Source: 21-14-0-10-32-9 sp964501945 | GTDB lineage: Archaea > Nanobdellota > Nanobdellia > Woesearchaeales > 21-14-0-10-32-9 | Assembly (NCBI GenBank): GCA_964501945.1 | Contig: CAZCTY010000013.1 | Coordinates: 1 to 25,879 of the forward strand | Direction of reading: 5' to 3' | DNA: 25,879 nucleotides | In this document: positions 5,826 to 14,323 of the stretch, one piece after another | How positions within the stretch are numbered: the stretch's first letter is position 1 | Layout: every line of letters starts with the position of its first letter | Program-made: the position numbers and the translations under genes | The notes under the pieces: generated by a model | Seen by the model: only the letters and a program-made list of their open reading frames with translations | Databases searched by the model: none | Told to the model about the DNA's origin: nothing

Positions 5826-6832
5826 AAAGTTGCACCTCTTATTTTTTTGGTTGTGATTTTTCTTTTATCTTTTTTTAGTTTGATTATCATTTCTTTTTTG
5901 TTTAGTAGTTTGTTTTTTGCGCCGTGGCTTTGTATTACTGATTCTGCTTGTATTGTTCCTATTTTAAGTGCTGTTTTGATGTTTTCTTTTTTCATTATCG
6001 CCGTTGTGAATGCTGATGCGAATGCGTCTCCTGCGCCTGTTGTCTCCACTATTTTTACTTTTTTTGGGCTTATGTGGTATAATAGTTCTTCGCTGTATGC
6101 GTATGATCCTCTAGGCCCGTCTGTTATCACTATGATTCCTGTTGGCTTTATCATTTTTTTTAACTCTTTCATCATTTGTTGTATTGTTTTCTTTTCTGTG
6201 AGTATTGTTGCCTCTTCCTTGTTAAATACTAGTATGTCTGTTGAGTTTAGTATTGTTTTTATTTCTTCTCTTCCTTTTTTCACTAAGTATTCTGAGGGGT
6301 TAAATGCTATTTTTCTGTCGTTTTTTTTGGCGTATCTTGCGAGGCTTTTTAGTAATTCTAGGCTTGAGCTCATCATTGAGCTGAAGTAAAACCATTTTGT
6401 TTTGAGTTTTTCTTTGTTTACTTCTGCGTATCTAAAATTATCGTTTGATCCTTTATGTGTTAGTATTGTTCTATCGTGTTCTTTTGAGTCTAGTATTACT
6501 GAGTATCCTGATTCTTTTCCAAATGCTCCTATAAAGTCTACGTTTAATTTGTTTATTTCATTTAATATTTTCACGCCGTTCTCGTCGTGTCCTATTTTTC
6601 CTAGGTATGCTGTTTTTAGTCCTAGTTTTTTAAATGATGCTGCGGTATTTGTGCCTCCTCCTCCTAAGTAGAATTTTAGTTTTGTGATTAGTATTTTTGC
6701 TCCTACTGGGTATGCGAGTAATTCTTTTTTTTCTTTTGTGCCTTTTCGCGGGACCTTTACTAAATCTGTGTCTGTGTGTACAAATACATCTAGTGTGTTG
6801 CTGCCTACTGTTATTACATCATACAAAAACAT
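5822..6832 (-). CDS. PfkB (ribokinase) family sugar kinase
   Basis: The family transfers the gamma-phosphate of ATP to a sugar or sugar phosphate. In 336 residues it shows the N-terminal VGSNTLD (9-15), the sugar-binding GGGGTNTAASF (57-67), the NKEEA phosphate/Mg motif (204-208) and the signature ETTGAGDAF (263-271) with catalytic base D269 and its anion hole. It lies just upstream of an aldolase homologue, which suggests a 6-phosphofructokinase-like role making fructose 1,6-bisphosphate. Fructokinase, ribokinase and nucleoside kinase remain possible. Start choice: GAGGTGA abuts ATG 6832, which is tight. TTG at codon 3 (6826) has the better SD spacing, so the protein may be two residues shorter. 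It is probably fourth of five genes in the operon, 56 nt after the KaiC-like gene. Confidence 0.88.
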   Translation of the reverse strand: MFLYDVITVGSNTLDVFVHTDTDLVKVPRKGTKEKKELLAYPVGAKILITKLKFYLGGGGTNTAASFKKLGLKTAYLGKIGHDENGVKILNEINKLNVDFIGAFGKESGYSVILDSKEHDRTILTHKGSNDNFRYAEVNKEKLKTKWFYFSSMMSSSLELLKSLARYAKKNDRKIAFNPSEYLVKKGREEIKTILNSTDILVFNKEEATILTEKKTIQQMMKELKKMIKPTGIIVITDGPRGSYAYSEELLYHISPKKVKIVETTGAGDAFASAFTTAIMKKENIKTALKIGTIQAESVIQSHGAKNKLLNKKEMIIKLKKDKRKITTKKIRGATL

Positions 6833-6888
6833 TCACCTCTCTTTGAGAATTAGGTTCTTTTTTATTTAAAAAGTTTGTTCTTTAATTG

Positions 6889-7704
6889 TTATAGTAGAGG
6901 GTTTTGTCCTCCGTATAGTGCGTGGAATGATCCTTCTTTAAATTCAAAGCTAAATACGTCTGGTTTGAATTTTGTTGCTCTCATTTTGTCTATTTTTATT
7001 TCTCTTACTATATTTCTTCTAAATGGTGTAAATCTTAAATCTATTATTCCATCTGATAGGAATGCTTCGCTGTCATATATTGTTGAGTCTGATAATTCGT
7101 TGTGTGCTCTCTCTGATACCATGTAAGATGTCAGTTTTAAATCTCTTATGAAATCAAAGAAGTAGAATAGTTCTAATCTTGGGTTTTGGAACGATGATAC
7201 TGTGTATAGTGCTCTTAGCGAATCAAATGTTAGTAATTCTATGTTTGCTTCTTTTTTTGCTTTTATTATTATGTTTTTTACTACATTAAGCCAGCTTCTA
7301 TTCTCGCTCACTTTTATATCTTTTACTTGTTTTCTTATGCATGCAATATCTGTTACTATTATGTTTCCTTGGTCTTTTCTGACCTTTTTTAAGTACGCGT
7401 TAAAATTTGTTAGATCATCTATGTGTATTATATTTACTTTATTCGGGTCAAATCCCATGTTTACCATGTTTTTTAGTAGAGATGGGAATGATTGTTCTAG
7501 TGATATGTATAGTGATGTTTTTTGGTTTAGTAGTGCTTCGTTGTATAGTATGTTAAAGCACATAGATGATTTCATTGTTCCTGCAGAGCCGTGTACTAGT
7601 ACTAGGTGTCCTTCTGGGATGCCTCCTTGCATATTTTCATCTAATCCTTTAATGTATGTTTTTATTCTTTTTATTTCGTTTGGACTTGTTATTAAGTCTG
7701 ACAT
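6889..7704 (-). CDS. KaiC/RAD55-type RecA-like ATPase
   Basis: This single-domain RecA-fold ATPase of the archaeal KaiC-like group has 271 residues. Residues 14-27 (IKTYIKGLDENMQGGIP) match the usual KaiC entry motif. Walker A is HGSAGTMKSS (38-47). E70 after strand 2 (YISLEQS) is where KaiC-type enzymes carry the catalytic Glu. Walker B is IELLTFD (155-161). The end (residues 225-265) has the conserved RRNIVREIKIDKMR pattern of the group. Such proteins are usually cytosolic switches that pass signals to partners. The partner may be the beta-propeller protein encoded 67 nt upstream. GGTGAG 7 nt before the ATG supports the start. The ATPase call is firm; the role in this operon is unknown. Confidence 0.88.
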   Translation of the reverse strand: MSDLITSPNEIKRIKTYIKGLDENMQGGIPEGHLVLVHGSAGTMKSSMCFNILYNEALLNQKTSLYISLEQSFPSLLKNMVNMGFDPNKVNIIHIDDLTNFNAYLKKVRKDQGNIIVTDIACIRKQVKDIKVSENRSWLNVVKNIIIKAKKEANIELLTFDSLRALYTVSSFQNPRLELFYFFDFIRDLKLTSYMVSERAHNELSDSTIYDSEAFLSDGIIDLRFTPFRRNIVREIKIDKMRATKFKPDVFSFEFKEGSFHALYGGQNPLL

Positions 7705-7771
7705 AAGGAACTCACCCCTCTTTTATTTTAATTATTGCTTTATTTATAAATTTTTTTCTTTATTTGTGTTT

Positions 7772-9022
7772 TTATTTTCCTTCTTCGTAGTTTAGCCATA
7801 TTGTTTTTCCTTCTTTTGTTTGTGCTACGATTTTATTTTTTAGTAATGCGCAGCCTATTACTAAGCCACCCATATTGTAGTCCCATAGTTTATCTCCTAT
7901 TATCTCTCCTGGGCTTGTTGCAGGTATATCTGAGTAGTTTCCGTGTTGTGCGACTATTCCTGCAACGCCTGGTACGTATTCTATTATGTATATTCCTTTT
8001 CCTGATAGTACATATATGTTATTGTCGTATGATCCTATTACTAGCTCTATTGCGCCGTCTTTATTTAAATCTCTTGTTATTGGTTTTCCTAATATCCAAA
8101 AATCTGTCTCAAAGCTCCACAGTTGGTTTCCTTGCATTGTTAAAACGTATATGTTTCCATCTGCAGATCCTATTATTATTTCATTTAGTGAATCTTCGTT
8201 TATATCAAGTACTGAGGGTTCTGAGTATATTGCGCCTTTTGTTTCAAATTTCCATATGAGTTCGCCCGTCATTGTTAGGCAGTATAAGTTATTATCTACT
8301 GCGCTGATTAGTAGTGCTTTTTCTTTGTTGTATAATTCTGTTTGTATTGGTTTTGCTGTTATTTTATCATTTGTTTGGTATGTCCAATTAACTCTTCCTT
8401 TTAGGTCTATTGATTTTATGTTTCCTCTGTTATCTCCAAATATTATGTTGTTGTTTATCATTGTTGGTGTTGATTCTATTTCTGCATTGTTTAGTAGTTT
8501 TCTTAGTAATTTTCCTTTTTGTGAGAGTATGTGTATGTATTTATCTGTTGATCCGAACATTATTCCTTTTTTATCTGTTCCTTGTATTTGGAAAGTGTTT
8601 ATTCCTCCTCTTATTGGGTGTCCTGTGTGGTATTTCCATAATTCTTTTCCTTCATGGTTTAGTGCGTAAACGGTTCCGTATTCTGTTCCAAATATTATTG
8701 TCTTTGTTTTCTCCTCGTTAAAATTTGTTATTAATGGTTGGTGGTTTATGCTGTTGCTTATTTCGTGGTCTAAAAACATTTCTTCTTCTTGTGTTATTTC
8801 CTCTTTTACTGTGTATTTCCATTTTTGTTTGTAATCTTCTGTAAATACTATTAGTTCTCCTTTTGTGTTTGTTATGATTGTCTCTATTTGTTCATCTCCG
8901 TTTATGTCTTCGCATATTGGAGGCGTTATGCTCTCTACTCCTGATTCGTATTGGTTTAAGATTTCTATTTTTCCTCTTTTTATTCCGAGTGTTTTGTTTA
9001 GGAGTTTTTTTATTTGTTTCAT
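7772..9022 (-). CDS. Cytoplasmic PQQ/FG-GAP-type beta-propeller protein
   Basis: The 416 residues contain about seven repeats alternating PQQ-like strands (GxVYALNHEGKELWKY, NNLYCLTMTGELIWKF, GNIYVLTMQGNQLWSF) with Asp-rich loops like those of FG-GAP/VCBS repeats (CEDINGDEQIETI, LDINEDSLNEIIIG, RDLNKDGAIELVIG). The loops may bind calcium. The family is mostly secreted or periplasmic, but this protein begins MKQIKKLLNKTLGIKRG with no signal peptide or membrane segment, so it should be cytoplasmic. The gene overlaps the membrane-protein gene upstream by 4 nt and precedes the KaiC-like ATPase. A scaffold or ligand-sensing role is inferred. No enzyme active site was recognised. Confidence 0.85.
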   Translation of the reverse strand: MKQIKKLLNKTLGIKRGKIEILNQYESGVESITPPICEDINGDEQIETIITNTKGELIVFTEDYKQKWKYTVKEEITQEEEMFLDHEISNSINHQPLITNFNEEKTKTIIFGTEYGTVYALNHEGKELWKYHTGHPIRGGINTFQIQGTDKKGIMFGSTDKYIHILSQKGKLLRKLLNNAEIESTPTMINNNIIFGDNRGNIKSIDLKGRVNWTYQTNDKITAKPIQTELYNKEKALLISAVDNNLYCLTMTGELIWKFETKGAIYSEPSVLDINEDSLNEIIIGSADGNIYVLTMQGNQLWSFETDFWILGKPITRDLNKDGAIELVIGSYDNNIYVLSGKGIYIIEYVPGVAGIVAQHGNYSDIPATSPGEIIGDKLWDYNMGGLVIGCALLKNKIVAQTKEGKTIWLNYEEGK

Positions 9023-10338
9023 CTTATTGTGCTCTTATTATCTGATGCCCATAGGACTATTAAAAAGTATAGTGGTGCTACGAGTATGATTAGGCCGTAT
9101 CCTAATATTTTAAATAGGTTTATTAGTGATGTTATTTGTGCTATGTATGCGAGTATTGTTACTATTATCATGAATGGTATCATGCTTATTAAGCCTGATG
9201 ATGAGTAGAATGCGTCTCTATCTTCTACTGTTAGTACTTTTGATGCTAGTATTCCTTGTGCTGATCCTATCATGGCTGCACCTAGTATTGATATTGCTAC
9301 CGCAGCTACCATTGCTGGGTAGAACAGCGGGTTTAATACTATTGTTAGGGGCAGGATCGCGAGAAGTATTGTTCCAAAAACGAACATTGGTACTACGCCT
9401 ATGTTTTTGTTTAGTTTTGCTGTGACTAAAGGTCCTATTATTGATATTAATAATGCAAATGCGTACATAACTGCTACGTTTAAAAATCCTCCTAACCACG
9501 CGTTTTGCATATGTGTATACACGTATATTCCTGTGTATGAGTTCATTAGTGATTGGAATACTGATATTATAATCATAGTTGCTGTCATCACTAGTAAGTA
9601 TTTGTTTTGTAGAAATTTTTTGGCTTTTTGTAGTAGTTTTTTGTAGTGTGTTTTGTAATCTATTGCTTTTATTATATTTTCTTGTTGTACTCTAACTTTT
9701 GCAAGTAAGTATGATGATATTATGAATGCTAGTGCTGTTATTTCGAATGTTAGTAAGTATCCGTGTATGTTTTGTGTTATTGTCTCCCCTAAGAATGTTA
9801 TTGTTATAGGGTTTCCATCTATCATTGTTAAATCTATTATTCCTCCTGCGAGTATTATTGATATTGCTGCGAGTAGTAATCCTTTAAACGTTGATTTTGA
9901 TGATAGTCTTTCTATTTTTCCTCGTTTTGCGTATTTATTCAAGAAATCGCTAAATAATTCTCCGTATATTGTTAGTGCGGCTCCGCTTACGAGGAGTGTT
10001 GTTGCGAAAAGTATGGGTGATTTTATCATTACTGCTAATGCTAGTATTATAAAGCTAAATCCAAATATTAGTCCTGCGATGCTTATTTTGTTTTTATTTA
10101 TGCTTCTTTTCTGTGTTATCTCTTTTATTAGTGTTGATATAAATGTGCTTATTACTGATTTTAGTCCGTTTATAATTCCTATAAAAAATATTGATGCGCC
10201 TGTAAATGAGAATAGTATGTTTATAAATTGTGTTGATGAGAATCCGTATCCTATTTTGTCTAAGTAATATTTTCGTTTGAGGAGTTTTTCATTTCTCTTG
10301 CTATTTACATCGTCCTCTTCTCTCCCCTCTTTTTTCAT
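9019..10338 (-). CDS. MFS-like polytopic membrane protein (about 12 TM)
   Basis: The 439 residues start with a charged cytoplasmic segment (1-30), followed by about 12 hydrophobic helices in two halves. A cytosolic stretch around 215-240 (AIDYKTHYKKLLQKAKKF) separates the halves. Size and layout fit the major facilitator superfamily, but the loop 2-3 GxxxDRxGR motif is not clear, so this is a divergent member and the substrate is unknown. It is the first gene of a five-gene operon ending with a sugar kinase and an aldolase homologue, so sugar import is a reasonable guess. A TATA-like CTATAAAAAC near 10362-10371 about 26 nt ahead suggests a leaderless mRNA starting at ATG 10338. Confidence 0.75.
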   Translation of the reverse strand: MKKEGREEDDVNSKRNEKLLKRKYYLDKIGYGFSSTQFINILFSFTGASIFFIGIINGLKSVISTFISTLIKEITQKRSINKNKISIAGLIFGFSFIILALAVMIKSPILFATTLLVSGAALTIYGELFSDFLNKYAKRGKIERLSSKSTFKGLLLAAISIILAGGIIDLTMIDGNPITITFLGETITQNIHGYLLTFEITALAFIISSYLLAKVRVQQENIIKAIDYKTHYKKLLQKAKKFLQNKYLLVMTATMIIISVFQSLMNSYTGIYVYTHMQNAWLGGFLNVAVMYAFALLISIIGPLVTAKLNKNIGVVPMFVFGTILLAILPLTIVLNPLFYPAMVAAVAISILGAAMIGSAQGILASKVLTVEDRDAFYSSSGLISMIPFMIIVTILAYIAQITSLINLFKILGYGLIILVAPLYFLIVLWASDNKSTIR

Positions 10339-10384
10339 TTTTTTTTATTAAAAACTTTGTTGTTTTTATAGTTTTTTATTATTT

Positions 10385-10984
10385 TTATGGTGCTACTTCT
10401 TGATCGTAGAAGTGTTTTGGCATCTCTTCTGGTGTTTTTAGGTTTAAGTATTGTTTTATTATATCTTGTAGTTTATATGTTTTTAGCCATAAGTCTGTTT
10501 TGTAATATTCTACTTGGTCTTTGTATATGTATGTTAGTAGTGCTCTGTAAAAGTTTTTTAGTATGGGATGTTTTCTCCATAATCTTTGGTAATCTATCAT
10601 TAGGTATGTTGAGCATCTCATTATTACTGCTCCAAAGTTTGCTTTTAGTTTTTTTCCTTTATATGTCATCTCTTTTTTTCCCATGTATAGTGTTTGGAAG
10701 TCGAATTTTATGTAGTATTTGAAGTAATTGCTTTTATTTGGTATGTGGTGTGCTCTCCACCATATATGGTGTTCTTTTGTGCCGTCTCCTTTAACTGTTT
10801 CTCTATATAGTGTTTCTATTTTGTCATCTCCTGAGTCTAAAGATTTGAATTTGTGTGTTATTAGCCAGTTGTGTACTACTTTGTATAGGTTTTTTAGATG
10901 TAATACTTCTTCGTTTTCTATTTCCCATTTCCCTATTTGTATTACGTGTTCTTTATCTGTTGGGTCAAAATTCAGGTCCGGCAT
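10385..10984 (-). CDS. Conserved-looking soluble protein of unknown function
   Basis: I do not recognise a characterised family. The 199 residues have no signal peptide or membrane segment. They are rich in aromatic and charged residues: EHHIWWRAHHIPNKSNYFKYYIKFDF around 71-96, then YYKTDLWLKTYKLQDII around 160-176. The composition suggests a compact alpha/beta fold that could bind nucleic acid or lipid, but no catalytic motif is evident. The N-terminal pattern LNFDPTDKEHVIQIGKWEIEN recalls hypothetical proteins from DPANN genomes (from memory, unverified). A TATA, TTTATAAAA (11015-11007), lies 26 nt ahead of ATG 10984, so the mRNA is leaderless. It lies 46 nt upstream of the MFS gene on the same strand, but that gene has its own TATA. 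Confidence 0.7.
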   Translation of the reverse strand: MPDLNFDPTDKEHVIQIGKWEIENEEVLHLKNLYKVVHNWLITHKFKSLDSGDDKIETLYRETVKGDGTKEHHIWWRAHHIPNKSNYFKYYIKFDFQTLYMGKKEMTYKGKKLKANFGAVIMRCSTYLMIDYQRLWRKHPILKNFYRALLTYIYKDQVEYYKTDLWLKTYKLQDIIKQYLNLKTPEEMPKHFYDQEVAP

Positions 10985-11119
10985 ACTTTTTTTATTAATT
11001 GTTTTGTTTTATAAATGTTTCTGATATTTGTTTTTTTTGGTATTTGTCTTGTTTTTTTTCGTAAGTTTTAAATACCTTTATGCCTATTTTTATTTCATTT
11101 ATTTATTAGAGGTGACTAT

Positions 11120-12559
11120 TTGGCTTATACGTTGAGTTATTCAGGGATTCATGATCTTGAGGTTAGTAAGGTTGGTGCTCGCGCGCTTTTTTTGTCTAAG
11201 GCGTCTGCTAAGGGTTTGAATGTGCCTATTTTTTTTGTTGTTACTAGCGATGCTTTTGAAAAGTTTTTTGAGTATAATTCTCTAAGTGAGAAAATTAATG
11301 AATTATTAAAATATCATTCAGAGGATGAGTTTTGGTCTTCTCTAAAAGAGGTTTTTAGTTCTTGTTCTTTTCCTGACGATGTGAAAAATGAGGTCAGGGA
11401 GTCTTATGAGTCTGTTAGCATTAGCGGTAGCGCTGCGAATAATATTTTGAGGTCTTTTGATGCTCGTGTTAATGTTTTTGTAAGTTCTAATAATTCTGGT
11501 TTGGATGATATTTTTTTAAACATTAAGGGTTTTGATAATGTATTAAGCGGTATTAAGAGTTGTTGGTTTTTAAATCTCAAGCGTCTTGGTTTAAATTCTT
11601 TGAAGGATGGGACTTTTTTTGATTTTGGTGTTGTTGTTGAAAAGTTTGTATCTTCTGATTTTAGTGTTGAAGTTGAAACATCTTTTGATGAGAAGAATTT
11701 GTTGCTTAGTTTCTATAAGGGTTTGCCTGAGGTTTCCTCGGGTATTGTGAAAGATAATTATGTTTTATCTTTTAATCATTTGGAATTTATTAGTTATGAG
11801 TTAAACTCTCAGAATTTTAGTATTTTGCATCAGGAAGATTCTGGTGTTCTTTTAAAAAAGCGTCTTGGCAGAGAAGGTTCTGATAACAAAGCGTCTAAGC
11901 AATTGGTTTCTGAGTGTGCGAGGTTAGCTAAGCGAGTTTTTGGTATTGTGGGTAATTCTGTTAAAGTTATTTTCATTGTTAAATCTGATGTGCCTTATTT
12001 GTTTTTAGTAGATAATTTTAATGAGAGACAAGAAGTTGTTTCATCTGAAGCGAGTGTTGTATCTGAAATTTCGGGTGTTGAGTCTTCTGAGGATGATTTA
12101 TCTGAGGGTGTTTCATCTAGCGAGGCTTTACCTGAGGATGTTATTGAATCAGCGATTCCTAGTGATGATATTACTTCTCAGGATGCTGAGTCTGATTTGG
12201 TTGATTCTTCTAATAAGGATTTTGGGGATAGTGATGAGTTCATTGTTCAGGATAGTCCTCAGGAAAATGTTGGTTCTGATAAAGTTGAGGATAGTTTGTT
12301 TTCTTCTTTTTTCAAGTGGGTTGAGTTATTGGAGGAGGATCTTTTGAGGATGTATAAAGAGTCTTTTGGTTTTAATCCTAGTAATTTGGAGGAAGCCGTT
12401 TATGAGTTGGATTCTAAGCATGGTTTTTCTGCTCGTGATAAGATTCTTCGTGTCTTAGAAGTTAAATCTTTGCTCATTCAAGGCGAGGAGGTTGATGAGG
12501 ATATTGTGTCTTCTCTTATTGGTGTTATGGAAAATTTTTTGCAGAGGGATGGTGAGTGA
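11120..12559 (+). CDS. Degenerate PEP-synthase-like (PPDK N-domain) protein with acidic linker and helical C-domain
   Basis: Residues 8-300 follow the ATP-grasp domain of PEP synthase/PPDK in order. VSKVGARALFLSKASAKGLNVPIFFVVTSDAFEKFFE resembles the VGGKGASLGEL...VPPGFVVTADAFxxFL start. VNVFVSSNNSGLDD (117-130) stands for the VRSSATAED loop, FLNIKGFDNVLSGIKSCW (132-149) for the following helix, and SVKVIFIVKSDVPYLFLVDNF (280-300) for the IEWAxDGxLYILQARP end. The catalytic Arg of VRSS and the Glu of IEWA are gone, and the phosphohistidine and PEP domains are absent, so this is probably a pseudo-enzyme. Residues 302-392 are a Ser/Asp/Glu-rich linker; 393-479 are helical. Start TTG 11120 has GAGGTGA 4 nt ahead and TATA TTTTAAATA at 11066-11074. 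It is followed by a coiled-coil gene in the same operon. Confidence 0.75.
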   Translation: MAYTLSYSGIHDLEVSKVGARALFLSKASAKGLNVPIFFVVTSDAFEKFFEYNSLSEKINELLKYHSEDEFWSSLKEVFSSCSFPDDVKNEVRESYESVSISGSAANNILRSFDARVNVFVSSNNSGLDDIFLNIKGFDNVLSGIKSCWFLNLKRLGLNSLKDGTFFDFGVVVEKFVSSDFSVEVETSFDEKNLLLSFYKGLPEVSSGIVKDNYVLSFNHLEFISYELNSQNFSILHQEDSGVLLKKRLGREGSDNKASKQLVSECARLAKRVFGIVGNSVKVIFIVKSDVPYLFLVDNFNERQEVVSSEASVVSEISGVESSEDDLSEGVSSSEALPEDVIESAIPSDDITSQDAESDLVDSSNKDFGDSDEFIVQDSPQENVGSDKVEDSLFSSFFKWVELLEEDLLRMYKESFGFNPSNLEEAVYELDSKHGFSARDKILRVLEVKSLLIQGEEVDEDIVSSLIGVMENFLQRDGE

Positions 12560-13068
12560 TGCGTTTCCTTAAAAGTTTGTTTAATAAGGAGCCTGAGCTT
12601 TATAGTATTGAAAAGAATAGTATTAAGGTTAATAAGGATTTGTTTGATTTAATTGTTAAATCTGAGAAGATTCTTGATGAGTTGAAGCGTTATTTGAGTG
12701 AGGATAAAGTTTCATATAAAGAAGCGAAGCTCGCAGAGTTTGAAAATGCTTTGTTAAACATTAAGTCTAAGATTGATTCTTTGAGGATTGATGTTCAGCG
12801 TATTTTTAATATTGAGTTAAAAAATAAGGATTATGTTTTGTTGAATGATGATTTTTATTTGAAGGATAAGATGTCTCGTATTGAGACTATGAGTCAGATT
12901 ATTGATGAATTGCTTGATATGTTAAGTGAGCGTCCTGCAATTAGCGATTTAAAGGGTATGATGAGTTATATTTATGGTAAGATGAATTCTTTGGTTGATT
13001 CTGTTAATAATATTAGTGGTGATGATAAGCGTTTAGAAGAAGTTTACTCTAAGCTTCGTGAGATGTAG
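12559..13068 (+). CDS. Coiled-coil protein of unknown function, partner of the PEP-synthase-like gene
   Basis: No family is recognised. From ATG 12559 there are 169 residues (170 if GTG 12556 is used), nearly all charged helix with heptad-like spacing: a short basic start (MRFLKSLFNKEP), long helices at about 25-85, and a second helical part at about 100-168. There is no signal peptide, membrane segment, Cys or His cluster. The ATG shares its first base with the last base of the upstream stop codon, and GGTGAG lies just before it, so translation is likely coupled. It probably forms a complex with the upstream protein, whose C-terminal helical domain is the obvious docking candidate (inference). 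The gene converges on mre11 with a 3-nt gap. Confidence 0.75.
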   Translation: MRFLKSLFNKEPELYSIEKNSIKVNKDLFDLIVKSEKILDELKRYLSEDKVSYKEAKLAEFENALLNIKSKIDSLRIDVQRIFNIELKNKDYVLLNDDFYLKDKMSRIETMSQIIDELLDMLSERPAISDLKGMMSYIYGKMNSLVDSVNNISGDDKRLEEVYSKLREM

Positions 13069-13071
13069 TGA

Positions 13072-14277
13072 TTAGTTGTTTGTGTTTTGTTTTATTATTG
13101 TTTCTGCGTCTTTTTTTATTCTCTCTTCATAATCCGTTGTTTTTTCTGCGTCGTTTTTTTCTTGTGAGAATGTTTGTATTAGTTCGGTTGTTGTTTTTGC
13201 CTCGTCTTTGAATTTGTTTTTTATTTGGTTTATGTATTCTTTTATTATTTCTTCTTCTGTATTTTCTTTTGTTATTTCTTCTTGTGCCATTTCTGGGCTT
13301 GTTATTTGTGTTGTGCTTTTCATTGTGTAGTATGCGCCTTTTTGTTGTAGTTTTTTTATTAATGGGTTTAAGTCTATGTCTTTTGCGCCGCCTTCTTTTA
13401 GTTGTCCTTTTATTCTTATTAGTATTATTTTATCTTTTACGTCCTTAAAGGCAAATAGTTGTTCTATTTCTTGTATTATTTGTTGTGGTGTTTTTTGATC
13501 CGCGTTCACCTCGTCTATTATTGTTTCTTTTATTGTTAGTGGGATTTTTTGTATTTTTTTATCTTCGTAGTAATAGAAGCTTCCTTGTTTTAACTTTTCA
13601 AGTTCTGCGAAATTTGCTGGGAATAGTGGTCCTGGGTATACTAAGTTTTGGTATCCTTCTATGTTTTTTTGTTCTGTTATGTGTACGTGTCCTCCTGCGT
13701 AGTAATCAAAGTTTTTTGGTAGCATGTTCGCTGAGTATGATTGCATCATCTCGAGGTTTTTTGGTTTTAGTTCGTCTAGTGATGTGTGGAATAAGAATAT
13801 TTTGAATCCTTTTTCTTCTTCTAGTTCTTCTTTGTTCATTGTCTCGTACGTGTGTCGGTCTAGCATTCCTCGAAGTCCGTTTATTCCGACGAGTTTTGTT
13901 CCTGTTTCTTTATCTGTTGTAAATTCTAAGTTTATTTTTTCATCTTTAATTTTGCCTTTCATAACATTTATTCCAAGGCCTGCTTCTTCTATTACATCTA
14001 GCATTGTTTTTCCTGATGGTGAATAGTCATGGCTTCCTGCTATAAAGTATACTCTTATGTTTTCATTTTTGAGTTTTTTTAGTTCTCGAACCACGTCTTT
14101 TACGTGGTCTATGCTTGGTAGTGCTGTGTTAAATAGGTCTCCTGATATTAAATAGAAGTCTGCTTTTTTTTGTATTGCGTAATTTATTGATTCTTTGAAT
14201 GCGAGGACGCTTAGCTCTTTTAGTTTTGGGTCTCTCCAAGAGCCTATGTGGACGTCTGCTACGTGTACGAATCTCAT
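13072..14277 (-). CDS. mre11: Mre11/SbcD-type DNA repair nuclease
   Basis: The family uses two Mn ions for exo- and endonuclease cleavage at DNA ends, normally with Rad50. The 401 residues begin with the phosphoesterase motifs DVHIG (D8, H10), GDLFN (D47), GSHD (81-84, catalytic H83), FHTS (H164) and GGHVH (H197, H199). The usual motif III is GNHD with Asn as a metal ligand; here it is Ser (codon 14034-14032). I recall GSHDYSPSGKTM-like versions from archaeal SbcD relatives, so this may be a subfamily trait. The C-terminal ~130 residues are Lys/Glu/Thr-rich helix. No rad50, herA or nurA is in the window. TATA TTTTTATAAA (14308-14299) makes the mRNA leaderless, so it need not depend on the toxin-antitoxin genes 46 nt upstream. 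Confidence 0.88.
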   Translation of the reverse strand: MRFVHVADVHIGSWRDPKLKELSVLAFKESINYAIQKKADFYLISGDLFNTALPSIDHVKDVVRELKKLKNENIRVYFIAGSHDYSPSGKTMLDVIEEAGLGINVMKGKIKDEKINLEFTTDKETGTKLVGINGLRGMLDRHTYETMNKEELEEEKGFKIFLFHTSLDELKPKNLEMMQSYSANMLPKNFDYYAGGHVHITEQKNIEGYQNLVYPGPLFPANFAELEKLKQGSFYYYEDKKIQKIPLTIKETIIDEVNADQKTPQQIIQEIEQLFAFKDVKDKIILIRIKGQLKEGGAKDIDLNPLIKKLQQKGAYYTMKSTTQITSPEMAQEEITKENTEEEIIKEYINQIKNKFKDEAKTTTELIQTFSQEKNDAEKTTDYEERIKKDAETIIKQNTNN

Positions 14278-14323
14278 ATTCTTGGTAATATTTGTTTTTT
14301 TATAAAAATTGTTAAAAATTATA

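Noticed and set aside
8920..9100. Separate gene frames on the plus strand inside the propeller and MFS genes
   Set aside because: The translations are Leu/Ile/Phe-rich shadows without SD or TATA, fully explained by the minus-strand genes.
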